Assembly (NCBI RefSeq): GCF_900156255.1
Contig: NZ_FTMK01000002.1
Span: forward strand, 186,001-250,000
DNA from: Paracoccus thiocyanatus
GTDB lineage: Bacteria; Pseudomonadota; Alphaproteobacteria; Rhodobacterales; Rhodobacteraceae
DNA: 64,000 nt
Direction of reading: 5' to 3'
Below the pieces are notes generated by a model that was not told where the DNA came from, did no database searches, and saw only the letters and a program-made list of their open reading frames with translations. The first letter of the stretch is position 1; each line of letters begins with the position of its first letter. Positions 30,982 through 39,899 of this stretch are shown in pieces. A program made the translations under genes and the position numbers.

Positions 30982-31854
30982 ATGCCCCAGAATGATGCAT
31001 TGCGCAGCCGGATCATCGGCCGTTTCGATGCGATGGCGCCGCAATTGCAACAGGCGGCGCGGCATATCCTGGCCCATCCCGACGAAGTGGCGCTGGTCTC
31101 GATGCGGGAACTGGCGCGCAATGCCGGGGTGCAGCCGGCGACCATGACGCGGCTGGCCAAATTCCTGGGCTTTGACGGTTACGAAGGCATCCGGGCCCAT
31201 CATGCCAAGGCCATCCGCGCGCGGGTCGACGGCTTTGCCGCGCAACAGGAACGCACGCCCATGCCCGGTCAGGGCCTGGCCGCGCAGATGCTGCAAAGCA
31301 TGTCGTCGCAGATCGCCCGGCTGAGCGAGCCGGATTCGATCGCCCGGCTTGCTGCCGCCGCCGAGCGGCTGGCCCAGGCGCGCCGGATCTATGTCCTGGG
31401 GCTGCGCTCATGCCATCTGGTGGCCTGGCATTTCCACTATGTCATGACCCTGCTGGGCGAAAAGACCGAACATCTGGACGGTCCTGCCGGGACGGATGGC
31501 GACGGGCTGATGCATGCCGCAGCCGACGATGTCCTGCTGGCGATTTCGGTCAATCCCTATGCCCGGCACAGCCTGGAACTGACCCAGGCCGCGCGCGAAA
31601 AGGGCATGGGCATCGTCGCAATCACCGATAGCGAGGTCTCGCCCTTGGCATCGCTTGCCGACGAGCTTGTGCTTTGCACCACGCAAAGCCCGATCTTCTT
31701 CCATACGCTTGCCCCGGCGCTGGCCGTGTCCGAGGTCTTGTGCGGATTGCTGGCGACGCGCGATCGCGACGCGGCGCTGGACGCCTTGCGCAAGGTCGAT
31801 CAGCATCTGGCCAGCCTTAACACCTATGCCGGCGCGATCCCGAAGCGGGAATAG
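30982..31854 (+). CDS. MurR/RpiR-family transcriptional regulator
   Basis: 290 residues. N-terminal HTH of the RpiR type (LRSRIIGRFDAMAPQLQQAA, then VSMRELARNAGVQPATMTRLAKFLGFDGYE) and a C-terminal SIS phosphosugar-binding-like domain (~130-270; YVLGLRSCHLVAWHF, LLAISVNPYARHSLELTQAA). These proteins sense a small ligand through SIS and repress or activate adjacent catabolic genes. It precedes the class III aminotransferase and BKACE genes and shares a motif with the facing ABC operon. The frame extends to 30889, but the ATG at 30982 starts at the family boundary. Confidence 0.88.
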   Translation: MPQNDALRSRIIGRFDAMAPQLQQAARHILAHPDEVALVSMRELARNAGVQPATMTRLAKFLGFDGYEGIRAHHAKAIRARVDGFAAQQERTPMPGQGLAAQMLQSMSSQIARLSEPDSIARLAAAAERLAQARRIYVLGLRSCHLVAWHFHYVMTLLGEKTEHLDGPAGTDGDGLMHAAADDVLLAISVNPYARHSLELTQAAREKGMGIVAITDSEVSPLASLADELVLCTTQSPIFFHTLAPALAVSEVLCGLLATRDRDAALDALRKVDQHLASLNTYAGAIPKRE

Positions 31855-31873
31855 GCGCGGCGCTTCCGCCGAT

Positions 31874-31887
31874 GATACAATCGTATC
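31874..31887 (+). promoter_or_regulatory. Inverted repeat upstream of the aminotransferase gene
   Basis: GATAC and GTATC arms with a 4-base AATC spacer, in the 126-bp gap between the RpiR gene and the aminotransferase gene. A CGCTTCA direct repeat (31887-31893 and 31916-31922) follows. The same AATC spacer occurs in the TGCAAA/TTTGCA palindrome near 38195. Confidence 0.4.
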
Positions 31888-31980
31888 GCTTCATGAACGC
31901 AAGAATCATTTGTTGCGCTTCACCGCGAAGCTGCTATTCCTTTGGTCATTCCCTGCCTTGCGCCATCAGGACAACGCATC

Positions 31981-33303
31981 ATGACCCGAATCCTCCATCG
32001 CAGCATCGGACCCGAATTGCCCCGCGCGGTTTGCGGACAAGGCGTCTATATCACCGATGCCCAGGGGCGGCGGTATATCGACGGCTCGGGCGGGGCGGCC
32101 GTGACCAGCATCGGCCACGGCAATGCCGAGGTGCTGGACGCGATGCGCCGGCAGATGGACGCGATTGCCTATGCGCACACCTCGTTCTTCACCACCGAGG
32201 CGGCGGAAAGCCTGGCCGACCGGCTGGTGGATCTGGCGCCCCAGGGGCTGGATTACGTCTATCTGGTCTCGGGCGGGTCCGAGGCGGTCGAGGCGGCGCT
32301 GAAGATGGCGCGGCAGTATTTCGTCGAGATCGGCCAGCCGCAGCGCCGCCATATCATCGCGCGCCGGCAAAGCTATCACGGCAATACCATCGGCGCGCTG
32401 GCAACGGGCGGCAATGCCTGGCGGCGGGCGCAGTTCCAGCCGATCCTGCCCCAGACGCACCATGTCTCGCCCTGCTATGCTTGGCGCGACCAGCGCCCGG
32501 ATGAAACCGCGCAGGACTACGCAGCGCGGTTGGCGCAGGAACTTGAGGACAAGATCGTCGAACTGGGTTCCGACCAGGTCATCGCCTTCGTGGCCGAGCC
32601 GGTGGTCGGCGCGACGCTGGGCGCGGTGCCGGCGGTCGAGGGCTATTTCCGCCGCATCCGCGAGGTCTGCGACAGATACGGCGTGCTGCTGATCCTGGAC
32701 GAGGTGATGTGCGGCATGGGCCGGACCGGCACCATCTTTGCGCATGAACAGGACGGCATCGTCGCCGATATCGTCACCGTCGCCAAGGGCTTGGGCGGCG
32801 GCTATCAGCCCATCGGCGCGGTGCTGCTGTCGGCGGATATCTACAACGCGTTCCGCGATGGCTCGGGCCTGTTCCAGCACGGCCACACCTATATCGGGCA
32901 TCCGGTGGCCGCCGCCGCCGCCGACAAGGTGGTCGAGATCATGGCGCGTCCGGGACTGATGGAAAACGTGCGCGCCATGGGCCAGCGCCTGCGCGACGGC
33001 CTGGCGGACGAACTTGGCCGGCATCCGAATGTCGGCGATATCCGGGGGCGCGGGCTGTTCTGCGGCATCGAGCTTGTCGCCGACCGCGACAGCAAGGAGC
33101 CGCTGGACCCCGCGCTTAGGACCCATGCCCGCATCAAGCGCGAGGCGATGGCGCGCCGGCTGATTTCCTATCCGATGGGCGGCACCATCGACGGCGTTCG
33201 CGGCGACCATATCCTGCTGGCCCCGCCCTATATCATCCAGCCCGACGAGATCGACCTGATCGTCCAGCGCATCTCGGACGCGATCCGGGCGACGGTCGGC
33301 TGA
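31981..33303 (+). CDS. Class III PLP-dependent aminotransferase
   Basis: 440 residues. PLP Lys269 in VTVAKGLGGGYQPIGAVL, Asp240 in LLILDEVMCGMGRTG and the phosphate-binding VSGGSEAVEAALKMAR are intact. Class III enzymes transfer amino groups from omega-, beta- or gamma-amino acids and diamines to a keto acid; the substrate cannot be read here. It overlaps the following BKACE gene by one base (TGATG), which makes a pathway plausible in which deamination yields a beta-keto acid for cleavage. An earlier in-frame start at 31942 lacks family support. Confidence 0.9.
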   Translation: MTRILHRSIGPELPRAVCGQGVYITDAQGRRYIDGSGGAAVTSIGHGNAEVLDAMRRQMDAIAYAHTSFFTTEAAESLADRLVDLAPQGLDYVYLVSGGSEAVEAALKMARQYFVEIGQPQRRHIIARRQSYHGNTIGALATGGNAWRRAQFQPILPQTHHVSPCYAWRDQRPDETAQDYAARLAQELEDKIVELGSDQVIAFVAEPVVGATLGAVPAVEGYFRRIREVCDRYGVLLILDEVMCGMGRTGTIFAHEQDGIVADIVTVAKGLGGGYQPIGAVLLSADIYNAFRDGSGLFQHGHTYIGHPVAAAAADKVVEIMARPGLMENVRAMGQRLRDGLADELGRHPNVGDIRGRGLFCGIELVADRDSKEPLDPALRTHARIKREAMARRLISYPMGGTIDGVRGDHILLAPPYIIQPDEIDLIVQRISDAIRATVG

Positions 33304-34055
33304 TGCGGCTGCCGCGGATCATGCTGGCGCCGAACGGGGCGCGCAAGACCAGGGCGGACCATCCGCGACTGCCGATGACCGTGGCCGAGTTGATCGACGA
33401 GACCCGGCAGGCGGTCGAGGCGGGCGCCGACGGGCTGCACGCCCATGTCCGCGACGCCCAGGGCCGCCACAGCCTGGACCTGGGGCTTTACCGCGAGTTG
33501 CTGGCCGAAACCGACCGCGCCTTTCCCGGCCTGTTCGTGCAGGTCACGACCGAGGCGGTCGGCGTCCATACGGCGGCAGAACAGCGGGCGCTGGTCCGGG
33601 GGCTGATGCCGCGCCATGTCTCGATCGGGCTGCGCGAGATCCTGTCGGATGGCGAGATTGCAAAGACCGCGGATCTGTTCGCCTTTTGCCGGGACCAGGG
33701 GATCGACGTGCAGCATATCCTGTATGACGCGGATGACTGCCGCCACTTCCTGCACCTGCGGGCCCAAGGGGTGATCCCCGAAGGTCCGGCCCAGATCCTG
33801 CATGTTCTGGGCCGCTATAGCGAAGGCCAGGTTTCCGACCCCGCCGATGTCGCGCGCCGCGCGGCGATCCTTGCGGGATGCGAGGTCGATTGGGGGCTTT
33901 GCGCCTTTGGCCGGCACGAAACCGCCTGCCTGATCCAGGCGATCCGCCTGGGCGGCAAGGCACGGATCGGGTTCGAAAACAATCTTCACCAGCCCGACGG
34001 CAGCATCGCCGAAAGCAATGCGGCACGGGTGCGGGATCTGGTAGCTCGGCTTTAG
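33303..34055 (+). CDS. Beta-keto acid cleavage enzyme (BKACE, DUF849 family)
   Basis: 250 residues. The zinc-binding His46 and His48 in GLHAHVRD, with Glu225 in RIGFENNLHQPDG, match the metal ligands known for 3-keto-5-aminohexanoate cleavage enzyme. BKACE enzymes react a beta-keto acid with acetyl-CoA to give acetoacetate and a new acyl-CoA. At 250 residues it is shorter than the usual 270-310 and lacks part of the mid-region, so it may form a specificity subgroup. Cotranslated with the aminotransferase. Its end overlaps the convergent RpiR gene by four bases. Confidence 0.85.
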   Translation: MRLPRIMLAPNGARKTRADHPRLPMTVAELIDETRQAVEAGADGLHAHVRDAQGRHSLDLGLYRELLAETDRAFPGLFVQVTTEAVGVHTAAEQRALVRGLMPRHVSIGLREILSDGEIAKTADLFAFCRDQGIDVQHILYDADDCRHFLHLRAQGVIPEGPAQILHVLGRYSEGQVSDPADVARRAAILAGCEVDWGLCAFGRHETACLIQAIRLGGKARIGFENNLHQPDGSIAESNAARVRDLVARL

Positions 34056-34987
34056 ACCTCGATCCCCAGGCGCCGGATCATCTCGGCCCGGCGTTGCAGG
34101 GCGGCGCGGGTCTGGTCGGGACTATGCGCCGCGCAGGCGTTGATCAGGCATTCGGCGGCGACCATGAAGGCGCCGATGCTGTTCGAGATGAAGCTGGACT
34201 GGTGCCCGACCAGGATCGCCGCCTGCGAGGTTTCGACCAGCGGCGAACTTGCCAGGTCGGTAAAGACCACCGTGCCCACGCCTCGTTCCCGCGCGACGGT
34301 CGCGGCCTCGATCACCAGCGCGGAATAGGGTCTGCAACTGACCGAAACCAGCACATCCCCAGGACCCATCGCCGCCAGCCCCTCGGCAATGCCCAGGTTG
34401 TTGGCGTCCAGCAGCGTCACGTCCGAACGGATCATCCGCAGGCCATAGACCAGGAATGACGCCATGGCGTGAAACTGGCGGATGCCATGGGCCACCACGC
34501 GGGGGGCCTCCATGATCATCCGCACCGCGGTTTCAAAGGCAGCCTCGTCGAAACGGTCCACGAAACAGCCGATATTGGCCTGGCTTTCGCGCGCCAGCCG
34601 GCTGACCGCGGCGCGGGTATCGCTGCCCGCCTGGATCGCCCCTTCGGCCTGGCGGGCATAGAACAGCCCTGGGGCCATCAGCGCATCCGACAGCAACGCC
34701 CGCTGCAACCCCGGAAAGCCGGAATAGCCAAGCGCATGGGCAAGCCGGGTCAGGGTCGACGGGTTCACCCCCAGATGCTCGGCCAGGGTGGTGATCGACA
34801 AAAGCGCCGGATGGCCGGACAGTTCCAGCAACTGTCCCAGCGCCGCCCGCGCCCTGGGACCCAGCGAAACCTGGGCCTGCCCGCGCGCGATGGCCAGCGC
34901 CAGCGCGCGCAGCTCTTCAAGGCTTTCCGGCGGGCGCGGCCTAGAAGCCGGTGCCGGAATAGGCAGGGGGTCCAGCGGGTCGGTCAT
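34052..34987 (-). CDS. MurR/RpiR-family transcriptional regulator (second)
   Basis: 311 residues. HTH with ITTLAEHLGVNPSTLTRLAHALGYSGFPGLQRALL and C-terminal SIS domain (~135-290; VVAHGIRQFHAMASFLVYGLRMI, VLVSVSCRPYSALVIEAATVA). Both RpiR proteins of this region share the unusual pattern of an early His in the SIS first helix. It lies at the end of a minus-strand operon; its start overlaps the acylase gene by 47 bases, so translational coupling is likely. Confidence 0.87.
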   Translation of the reverse strand: MTDPLDPLPIPAPASRPRPPESLEELRALALAIARGQAQVSLGPRARAALGQLLELSGHPALLSITTLAEHLGVNPSTLTRLAHALGYSGFPGLQRALLSDALMAPGLFYARQAEGAIQAGSDTRAAVSRLARESQANIGCFVDRFDEAAFETAVRMIMEAPRVVAHGIRQFHAMASFLVYGLRMIRSDVTLLDANNLGIAEGLAAMGPGDVLVSVSCRPYSALVIEAATVARERGVGTVVFTDLASSPLVETSQAAILVGHQSSFISNSIGAFMVAAECLINACAAHSPDQTRAALQRRAEMIRRLGIEV

Positions 34988-35957
34988 GGATGCTCCAGCG
35001 GATACCCTTGGAGGTCAGGCGCAGGATGGCGGTGCCCAGGGTGTTTTCGTCGTCGGGATCATCCGCCGCGTCGCGCCGGATCGGCAGGCCGGCGCCGCTT
35101 TCGTCGCGCAGGATCGCCAGGGGGTCCAGGCCCTGGGCCAGCAGCGCATCGGCCCGGACCTGGCGGTCGCGCGAGGAATCGGTGACGATCTGGCTTGCAA
35201 GCCCGCCCTGGTGATGCAGCGCGTGATTGGCATGGGCGGTGGGGGCGTCCACCTGGACCACCGACACCTCGTTGCGCCCGAACTCGACCGACAGGACGCG
35301 CCGGTCCGCGGTGCTGGACAGCGCGAAGTGAAAGCCGCCAGAGCCGGCGTCGGTTTCAAGGATCGCCAGCGCCTGGTCCAGGCTGCGCGCGCCGATGACC
35401 GCGCGGCCCAGGACCATGCGCGGGATCGCCGGCTCGACCCCGGTCAGGCGGATGTTGTTCACCGTCTGCGCCAGCCCCGCCTGGTTGAATGCAAAGGTAT
35501 GGCCGGGGATCGAGCCGGGATAGCAAAAGGCGCGGAATGCCGGCGCATCCGCACCCGCAACCTCGGCGATGAAGCAGGCGCCGCGAAAGAATGGCAGGCC
35601 GTCCTCGTTATGCGCCAGCACCGGCTCGTCGCCCGGCACCATGACCGTGGTGCAGCCATCGGGCATGCGCGCGCGCAGATCGCCGCGGCAGTTCCAGGCG
35701 AAAACCTGGTCGACCGGCAGGTCCAACCCCTGGGCCAGCCCCTCGATTTCCGCCCAGATCGCCGGAAAGCGGGCGCGGGTCGCCTGGGCCATCCGGGCGA
35801 CCGCCGGCGCATGGGCCGGGCCGGTGATGTCGCGGAAATAGTCCGAAGACAGCAGGTGGCGATGCACCGCCTTGCGCCCGGCAAGCCCCAGCGCCCGGCC
35901 GATCTCGTGCGGGGGGCCGCCGATCCGGCGCCACCCCAGTTCATGGGATTCAGACAT
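34941..35957 (-). CDS. C45-family autoproteolytic acyltransferase/hydrolase
   Basis: 338 residues. Fold of the Ntn-hydrolase family that includes isopenicillin N acyltransferase: self-cleavage at Gly101-Cys102 in PDGCTTVMV would expose the Cys nucleophile. Supporting blocks are [31 protein letters not shown] and [16 protein letters not shown]. Such enzymes remove or transfer acyl groups on amines. Encoded immediately after an amino-acid importer ATPase (8-base overlap), so it probably deacylates an imported N-acyl amino compound. The C-terminus runs into the regulator gene. Confidence 0.82.
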   Translation of the reverse strand: MSESHELGWRRIGGPPHEIGRALGLAGRKAVHRHLLSSDYFRDITGPAHAPAVARMAQATRARFPAIWAEIEGLAQGLDLPVDQVFAWNCRGDLRARMPDGCTTVMVPGDEPVLAHNEDGLPFFRGACFIAEVAGADAPAFRAFCYPGSIPGHTFAFNQAGLAQTVNNIRLTGVEPAIPRMVLGRAVIGARSLDQALAILETDAGSGGFHFALSSTADRRVLSVEFGRNEVSVVQVDAPTAHANHALHHQGGLASQIVTDSSRDRQVRADALLAQGLDPLAILRDESGAGLPIRRDAADDPDDENTLGTAILRLTSKGIRWSIHDRPAGPPAYSGTGF

Positions 35958-36675
35958 GTTGCAGAAAGTCCTTCAGCCGGTCCGACGGCGGGTTGTCGAT
36001 CATCTGCCGCGGCTCGCCATCCACCGAGATCTTGCCGTGTTCCATGAAGATCAGCCGGGTGCCGACCTGCTTGGCAAAACTCATCTCATGGGTGACGACG
36101 ACCATGGTCATCCCCTCTTGCGCAAGCTGGCGCATGACGTTCAGCACCTCTTGCTTCAGCTCGGGGTCCAGCGCCGAGGTGGGTTCGTCAAACAGCATCA
36201 CCTTGGGCCTGACGGCCAGCGCACGGGCGATGGCGACGCGCTGCTGCTGGCCGCCCGAAAGCTCGGACGGGAAATGCCGGGCGCGTTCCTTCAGTCCGAC
36301 CTTGTCCAGAAGCGCCAGGGCCTGCGCCTCGGCCTCGGCCTTGGCCAGGCCGCGCACCTGGCGCGGACCGAAGGCCACGTTCTCCAGCGCCGTCATCTGC
36401 GGGAACAGGTTGAACTGCTGGAACACCATCCCGGCCTCTTGCCGGATCTGGCGCAGGTTGGCGTTGCCCGACTTGACCGAGATACCGTCCACGACAAGGT
36501 CGCCGCCGGTGATCTGTTCCAGCCCGTTGATGCAGCGCAGCAGCGTCGACTTGCCCGAACCCGACGGGCCGATCAGCACCACGACCTCGCCGCTGTCGAT
36601 ATTCAGGTCCACCTGGTCCAGCACAGTCACCTGGCCAAAGGTTTTCGAGGTCTTGCGGAACTCGATGATGCTCAC
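35950..36675 (-). CDS. Polar amino-acid ABC transporter ATP-binding protein
   Basis: 241 residues, GTG start overlapping the permease stop (GTGA). Walker A GPSGSGKS (36-43), Q-loop [17 protein letters not shown], signature LSGGQQQR and Walker [16 protein letters not shown] are intact, typical of the GlnQ/HisP group. Part of receptor-permease-ATPase set. The longer frame from 36762 lies inside the permease gene and is not used. Confidence 0.94.
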   Translation of the reverse strand: MSIIEFRKTSKTFGQVTVLDQVDLNIDSGEVVVLIGPSGSGKSTLLRCINGLEQITGGDLVVDGISVKSGNANLRQIRQEAGMVFQQFNLFPQMTALENVAFGPRQVRGLAKAEAEAQALALLDKVGLKERARHFPSELSGGQQQRVAIARALAVRPKVMLFDEPTSALDPELKQEVLNVMRQLAQEGMTMVVVTHEMSFAKQVGTRLIFMEHGKISVDGEPRQMIDNPPSDRLKDFLQHV

Positions 36676-37328
36676 AGGATCCTCATGCGCTTTTCGATGA
36701 TGCGAAGGACCAGCGACAGCACGCCGGTCATGATCAGGTAGAAGACGCCGACCGCGGTCCATATCTCGACCGCGCGAAAGTTCGAGGCCATGATCTCTTG
36801 TCCCGTGCGGGTCAGTTCCGCCACCCCGATCACGATGAAAAGCGAGGTGTCCTTGAGCGAGACGATATACTGGTTGCCCAGCGGCGGGATCAGGCGGCGA
36901 AAGGCCAGCGGCCCGACGATATGGACCAGCACCTTCCAGCGCGGCAGGCCCATGGCAAGCCCGGCCTCGCTAAGGCCCCTGGGGATCGAAAGCAGCGCGC
37001 CGCGCACGATCTCGGCGATATAGGCCCCGGCATTGACGCCGATCGACAGGATCGCGGCGGCCATGGGATTGATCCTGATGCCGGTCAGGATCGGCAGCGC
37101 GAAGTAAAGAAACATCACCTGCACGACGATGGGCGTGCCCCGCATCAGTTCGACATAGACCAGCGCCAGCGCGTTCACGACGCGATTGCCATAGGCGCGC
37201 ATCAGCCCGACCAGGAAGCCAAGCGCCGTGCCGATGACAAGGCCCCAGAAGGCGATCGTCAGCGTCACTTTCGCGCCCGCCACCAGTTGCGGCAGGAATG
37301 AGGGGATTACGGACCAGTCGATTTCCAC
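36672..37328 (-). CDS. Polar amino-acid ABC transporter permease
   Basis: 218 residues, five helices, with [21 protein letters not shown] and the coupling loop [33 protein letters not shown] characteristic of HisM/GlnP permeases. Only one permease is encoded, so it probably works as a homodimer. Confidence 0.94.
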   Translation of the reverse strand: MEIDWSVIPSFLPQLVAGAKVTLTIAFWGLVIGTALGFLVGLMRAYGNRVVNALALVYVELMRGTPIVVQVMFLYFALPILTGIRINPMAAAILSIGVNAGAYIAEIVRGALLSIPRGLSEAGLAMGLPRWKVLVHIVGPLAFRRLIPPLGNQYIVSLKDTSLFIVIGVAELTRTGQEIMASNFRAVEIWTAVGVFYLIMTGVLSLVLRIIEKRMRIL

Positions 37329-37399
37329 CGAGGCCTCCGGTTCTGCGGGACGTGGGGGGATGCGGGGCGCGCCCGCATCCCGTGCGGATCAGGCGCCGG

Positions 37400-38140
37400 T
37401 CACTTCGCCGGCTTGGCGCCGAACCACTTTTCATAGATGGCGTCGTGGCGCCCGTCTTCCTTCATCTTGGCCAGGATTTCATTGACCTTGGACACCAGTT
37501 CGCTGCCCTTGGGGAACGCGATGCCGTATTGCTGCGCCATGACCTGGTCGCCGGCCGCGCGGACCTGGCCGTCGCCGGCGGTCTTGATATAGTAAAGCAC
37601 GTTCGGCGTGTCGTGGAATGCGCCGTCGACATTGCCCGCCCGCAGTTCCAGATAGGCGTTGTCGATATTGGGGAACTTGCGCAGCGTCGTGTCCTTCAGG
37701 TTCTCCTCGGCCCAGCCTGCGGCGGCGGTGCCGGTCTTGACCGCGATGGTCTTGCCGGCCAGGTCGTCCAGGCTTTGGATCGGGCTGTCGGCCGCGACCA
37801 TCAGCAGGTTGCCGCTATCGTAATATCCGTCCGAAAAGTCGATGGCCTGCTTGCGCTCGTCCGTGATGGTGATTCCGGCCAGCGCCACATCGACCTGCCC
37901 GGTCTGAAGCGCCGGGATGATGCCGGCGAAATCCATCGGGCGCAGTTCATATTCGGCCCCCAGGTCCTTGGCGATGGCGTCCCACATGTCGATGTCGAAG
38001 CCGACATATTTGTCGCCCTGCTTGAACTCGAACGGAACGAAGGCGGTGTCGGTCGCCACGACCAGATCGGCGGCTTGCACGGCCGAGGTCATGCCAAGGG
38101 CCAAGGCGACGCTGCTGGCGAATTTGATGAGCTTGTTCAT
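37400..38140 (-). CDS. Polar amino-acid ABC transporter, periplasmic binding protein
   Basis: 246 residues. Signal peptide 1-23 cleaved after AVQA, then a family 3 receptor: [45 protein letters not shown] and the closing [11 protein letters not shown]. Substrates of this family are polar amino acids or opine-like compounds; neighbours (acylase, aminotransferase, BKACE) suggest an unusual or acylated amino acid. First gene of the minus-strand operon; the ATG follows a GGGAAAGAAAC site. Confidence 0.93.
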   Translation of the reverse strand: MNKLIKFASSVALALGMTSAVQAADLVVATDTAFVPFEFKQGDKYVGFDIDMWDAIAKDLGAEYELRPMDFAGIIPALQTGQVDVALAGITITDERKQAIDFSDGYYDSGNLLMVAADSPIQSLDDLAGKTIAVKTGTAAAGWAEENLKDTTLRKFPNIDNAYLELRAGNVDGAFHDTPNVLYYIKTAGDGQVRAAGDQVMAQQYGIAFPKGSELVSKVNEILAKMKEDGRHDAIYEKWFGAKPAK

Positions 38141-38188
38141 GTTTCTTTCCCTGTCGGACGAGAACGGATCGGCCCAAGGGGCGGACCA

Positions 38189-38242
38189 TGCAAAAATCTT
38201 TGCACAGCCAGGTCGTGATTGCAATAAATTTGCAAGCTTGCC
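38189..38242 (-). promoter_or_regulatory. Tandem TGCAA/TTGCA palindromes upstream of the ABC receptor gene
   Basis: TGCAAA-AATC-TTTGCA at 38189-38204 is a perfect palindrome; TGCAA-TAAAT-TTGCA follows at 38220-38234, and the latter runs into GCAAGCTTGCC (38232-38242), also found upstream of the plus-strand RpiR gene. They lie 49-102 bases upstream of the receptor ATG. Likely regulator-binding sites for the catabolic module. Confidence 0.5.
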
Positions 38243-38392
38243 GGGCATCCAGGCTGGGGCGAGATGCCACGCCGGCGGGCTTCGTTCCCCGCGCTTCATC
38301 GCAGGGGGTGCCCCGACCCGGCGGCAAGCCCGCGCCGAATGCTCGGCGCGGGCGGCTTTCCGGTCTGGCCATTTGCCGGCGCCGGGTGGGGC

Positions 38393-39754
38393 TCAGGCGG
38401 CGGCTTCCCTTGCGCGCCGGCCGATCCGCACATAGGCGATGTCCAGCGCCAGCATGACCAGCAGCGAGGCGCCGACCAGGGGAAAGACCAGCCCGCCGAC
38501 CGCCAGAATGGCGATCAGGCCGCGAAACACCCGCCGGTTCTGCGGCAAGGGCGGCACGCCCAGGGATCCCGCCGGCCGCCGCTTCCACCACATGACCGCG
38601 GCCGAAACGGCAAGCAGCATGATCGCCGCGCAGGCCGCCAGCAGCAGGACCTGGTTCAGCAGGCCGAAGGTCTGGCCCATATGGGTGTTGATCCCCCATT
38701 CCAGCCATCTGCCCAGCGGACCGTAATCGGCATAGCTCATGTCCAGAAGCGGCTTGCCCGAATACTGGTCCAGATGCACGACGCGCTGCCGGTCCAGGTC
38801 GTCGGGATAGACCGAGCCGCTGAAGACGCCGGCCGGCCCCGCCGGCAGGCCGACCGCATAACCCGGATGCAGGCCCAGCCGGTCAAATTCGGCCACCGCA
38901 TCGTCCAGCGTGATCGGCTGGCCGCCGCCGCCCGGCAGCGGGCTTTCGGGGATGCGCGCCTGTTCCAGCGACCACGAGGTCCTGGCGATGTCGTCCAGCT
39001 TTTGCCCGGACATGGGCACATTGACCCGGACCCCGTCGGGATAGCCGAAATTGTTGCCATTGGCCCATTCGTTCACCTTGCCGCCCCAGACCCCCGACCA
39101 GGGCATCCCGGTCACGGCCAGGAAGACGACAAAGAAGCCCACGCCCAGCCCCGTCACCGCGTGAAGATCGCGCCAGAACACCCGCCTTTGCGCCGTGCCC
39201 CGGACCGAGACGACCCCGCCGCTTTGTCCCCGCGGCCACCACAGGTAAAGGCCGGTGCCGACCAGCAGGATCGACCAGCCCGCCGCGATCTCGATAAGAT
39301 AGCGGGTCCAGGTGCCGAAATATTTCAGGCTGTGCAGGTGGCGCATCGTCCACATCAAGGTGGTCTGGTCCGGCATCGCCCCCAGCACCAGCCCGTTATA
39401 GGGGTTGACGTAGACCGCCACCCTGCCATCGTCGGTGGCGACCGTCACCTCGGCCGACGCGCCGGGATCGGCCGGGTCGGTGTATTTCACCGCCGCCCCC
39501 GGCACCGCATCGACCGCCAGCGCGACCAGCGTCGAGGCCGAGACGCGCTGCGTCTCTTGCACCTGCACGCGCTTGAAATCCGCATGATACCAATTGTCGA
39601 TCTCGTCGCGGAAAACATAGGCCGCGCCGGTGATCGAAAGCGTCATCAGGAAGGGCAGCACCAGCAGCCCCGCATAGAAATGCCAGCGCCACACGGCGCG
39701 GTATAGATCGCCCAGGCCTGTTGCCGGACCAGAAAGTTGGGATGGGTTAGACAT
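38393..39754 (-). CDS. PepSY-associated transmembrane protein (DUF-type iron/copper-regulated membrane protein)
   Basis: 453 residues with four main helices (about 18-40, 150-172, 205-225, 365-390) and a last hydrophobic pair near 410-445. The first helix block YRAVWRWHFYAGLLVLPFLMTLSITGAAYVF is the PepSY-TM signature, with PepSY-like periplasmic loops between. Conserved histidines (HFYAG, MRHLHSLK, DLHAVTG, NTHMG) suggest heme or metal contact; homologues are often linked to siderophore or metal uptake. It is downstream of soxA on the same strand (145-bp gap) and may belong to the copper/thiocyanate locus. Confidence 0.85.
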   Translation of the reverse strand: MSNPSQLSGPATGLGDLYRAVWRWHFYAGLLVLPFLMTLSITGAAYVFRDEIDNWYHADFKRVQVQETQRVSASTLVALAVDAVPGAAVKYTDPADPGASAEVTVATDDGRVAVYVNPYNGLVLGAMPDQTTLMWTMRHLHSLKYFGTWTRYLIEIAAGWSILLVGTGLYLWWPRGQSGGVVSVRGTAQRRVFWRDLHAVTGLGVGFFVVFLAVTGMPWSGVWGGKVNEWANGNNFGYPDGVRVNVPMSGQKLDDIARTSWSLEQARIPESPLPGGGGQPITLDDAVAEFDRLGLHPGYAVGLPAGPAGVFSGSVYPDDLDRQRVVHLDQYSGKPLLDMSYADYGPLGRWLEWGINTHMGQTFGLLNQVLLLAACAAIMLLAVSAAVMWWKRRPAGSLGVPPLPQNRRVFRGLIAILAVGGLVFPLVGASLLVMLALDIAYVRIGRRAREAAA

Positions 39755-39899
39755 CGGTCCTCATATGCAAAGCGGGCCCAGCGGCGCGGGCCGGGTGGCA
39801 AGGTCCGGGCCGCCGCCGGCCCGAATGCGCAAGTCGATCATCCGCCTTCCCCCGTTTGGCTTCCCGGCCCGGTTTGTGATACCCGCCGGGGAACCTTGT

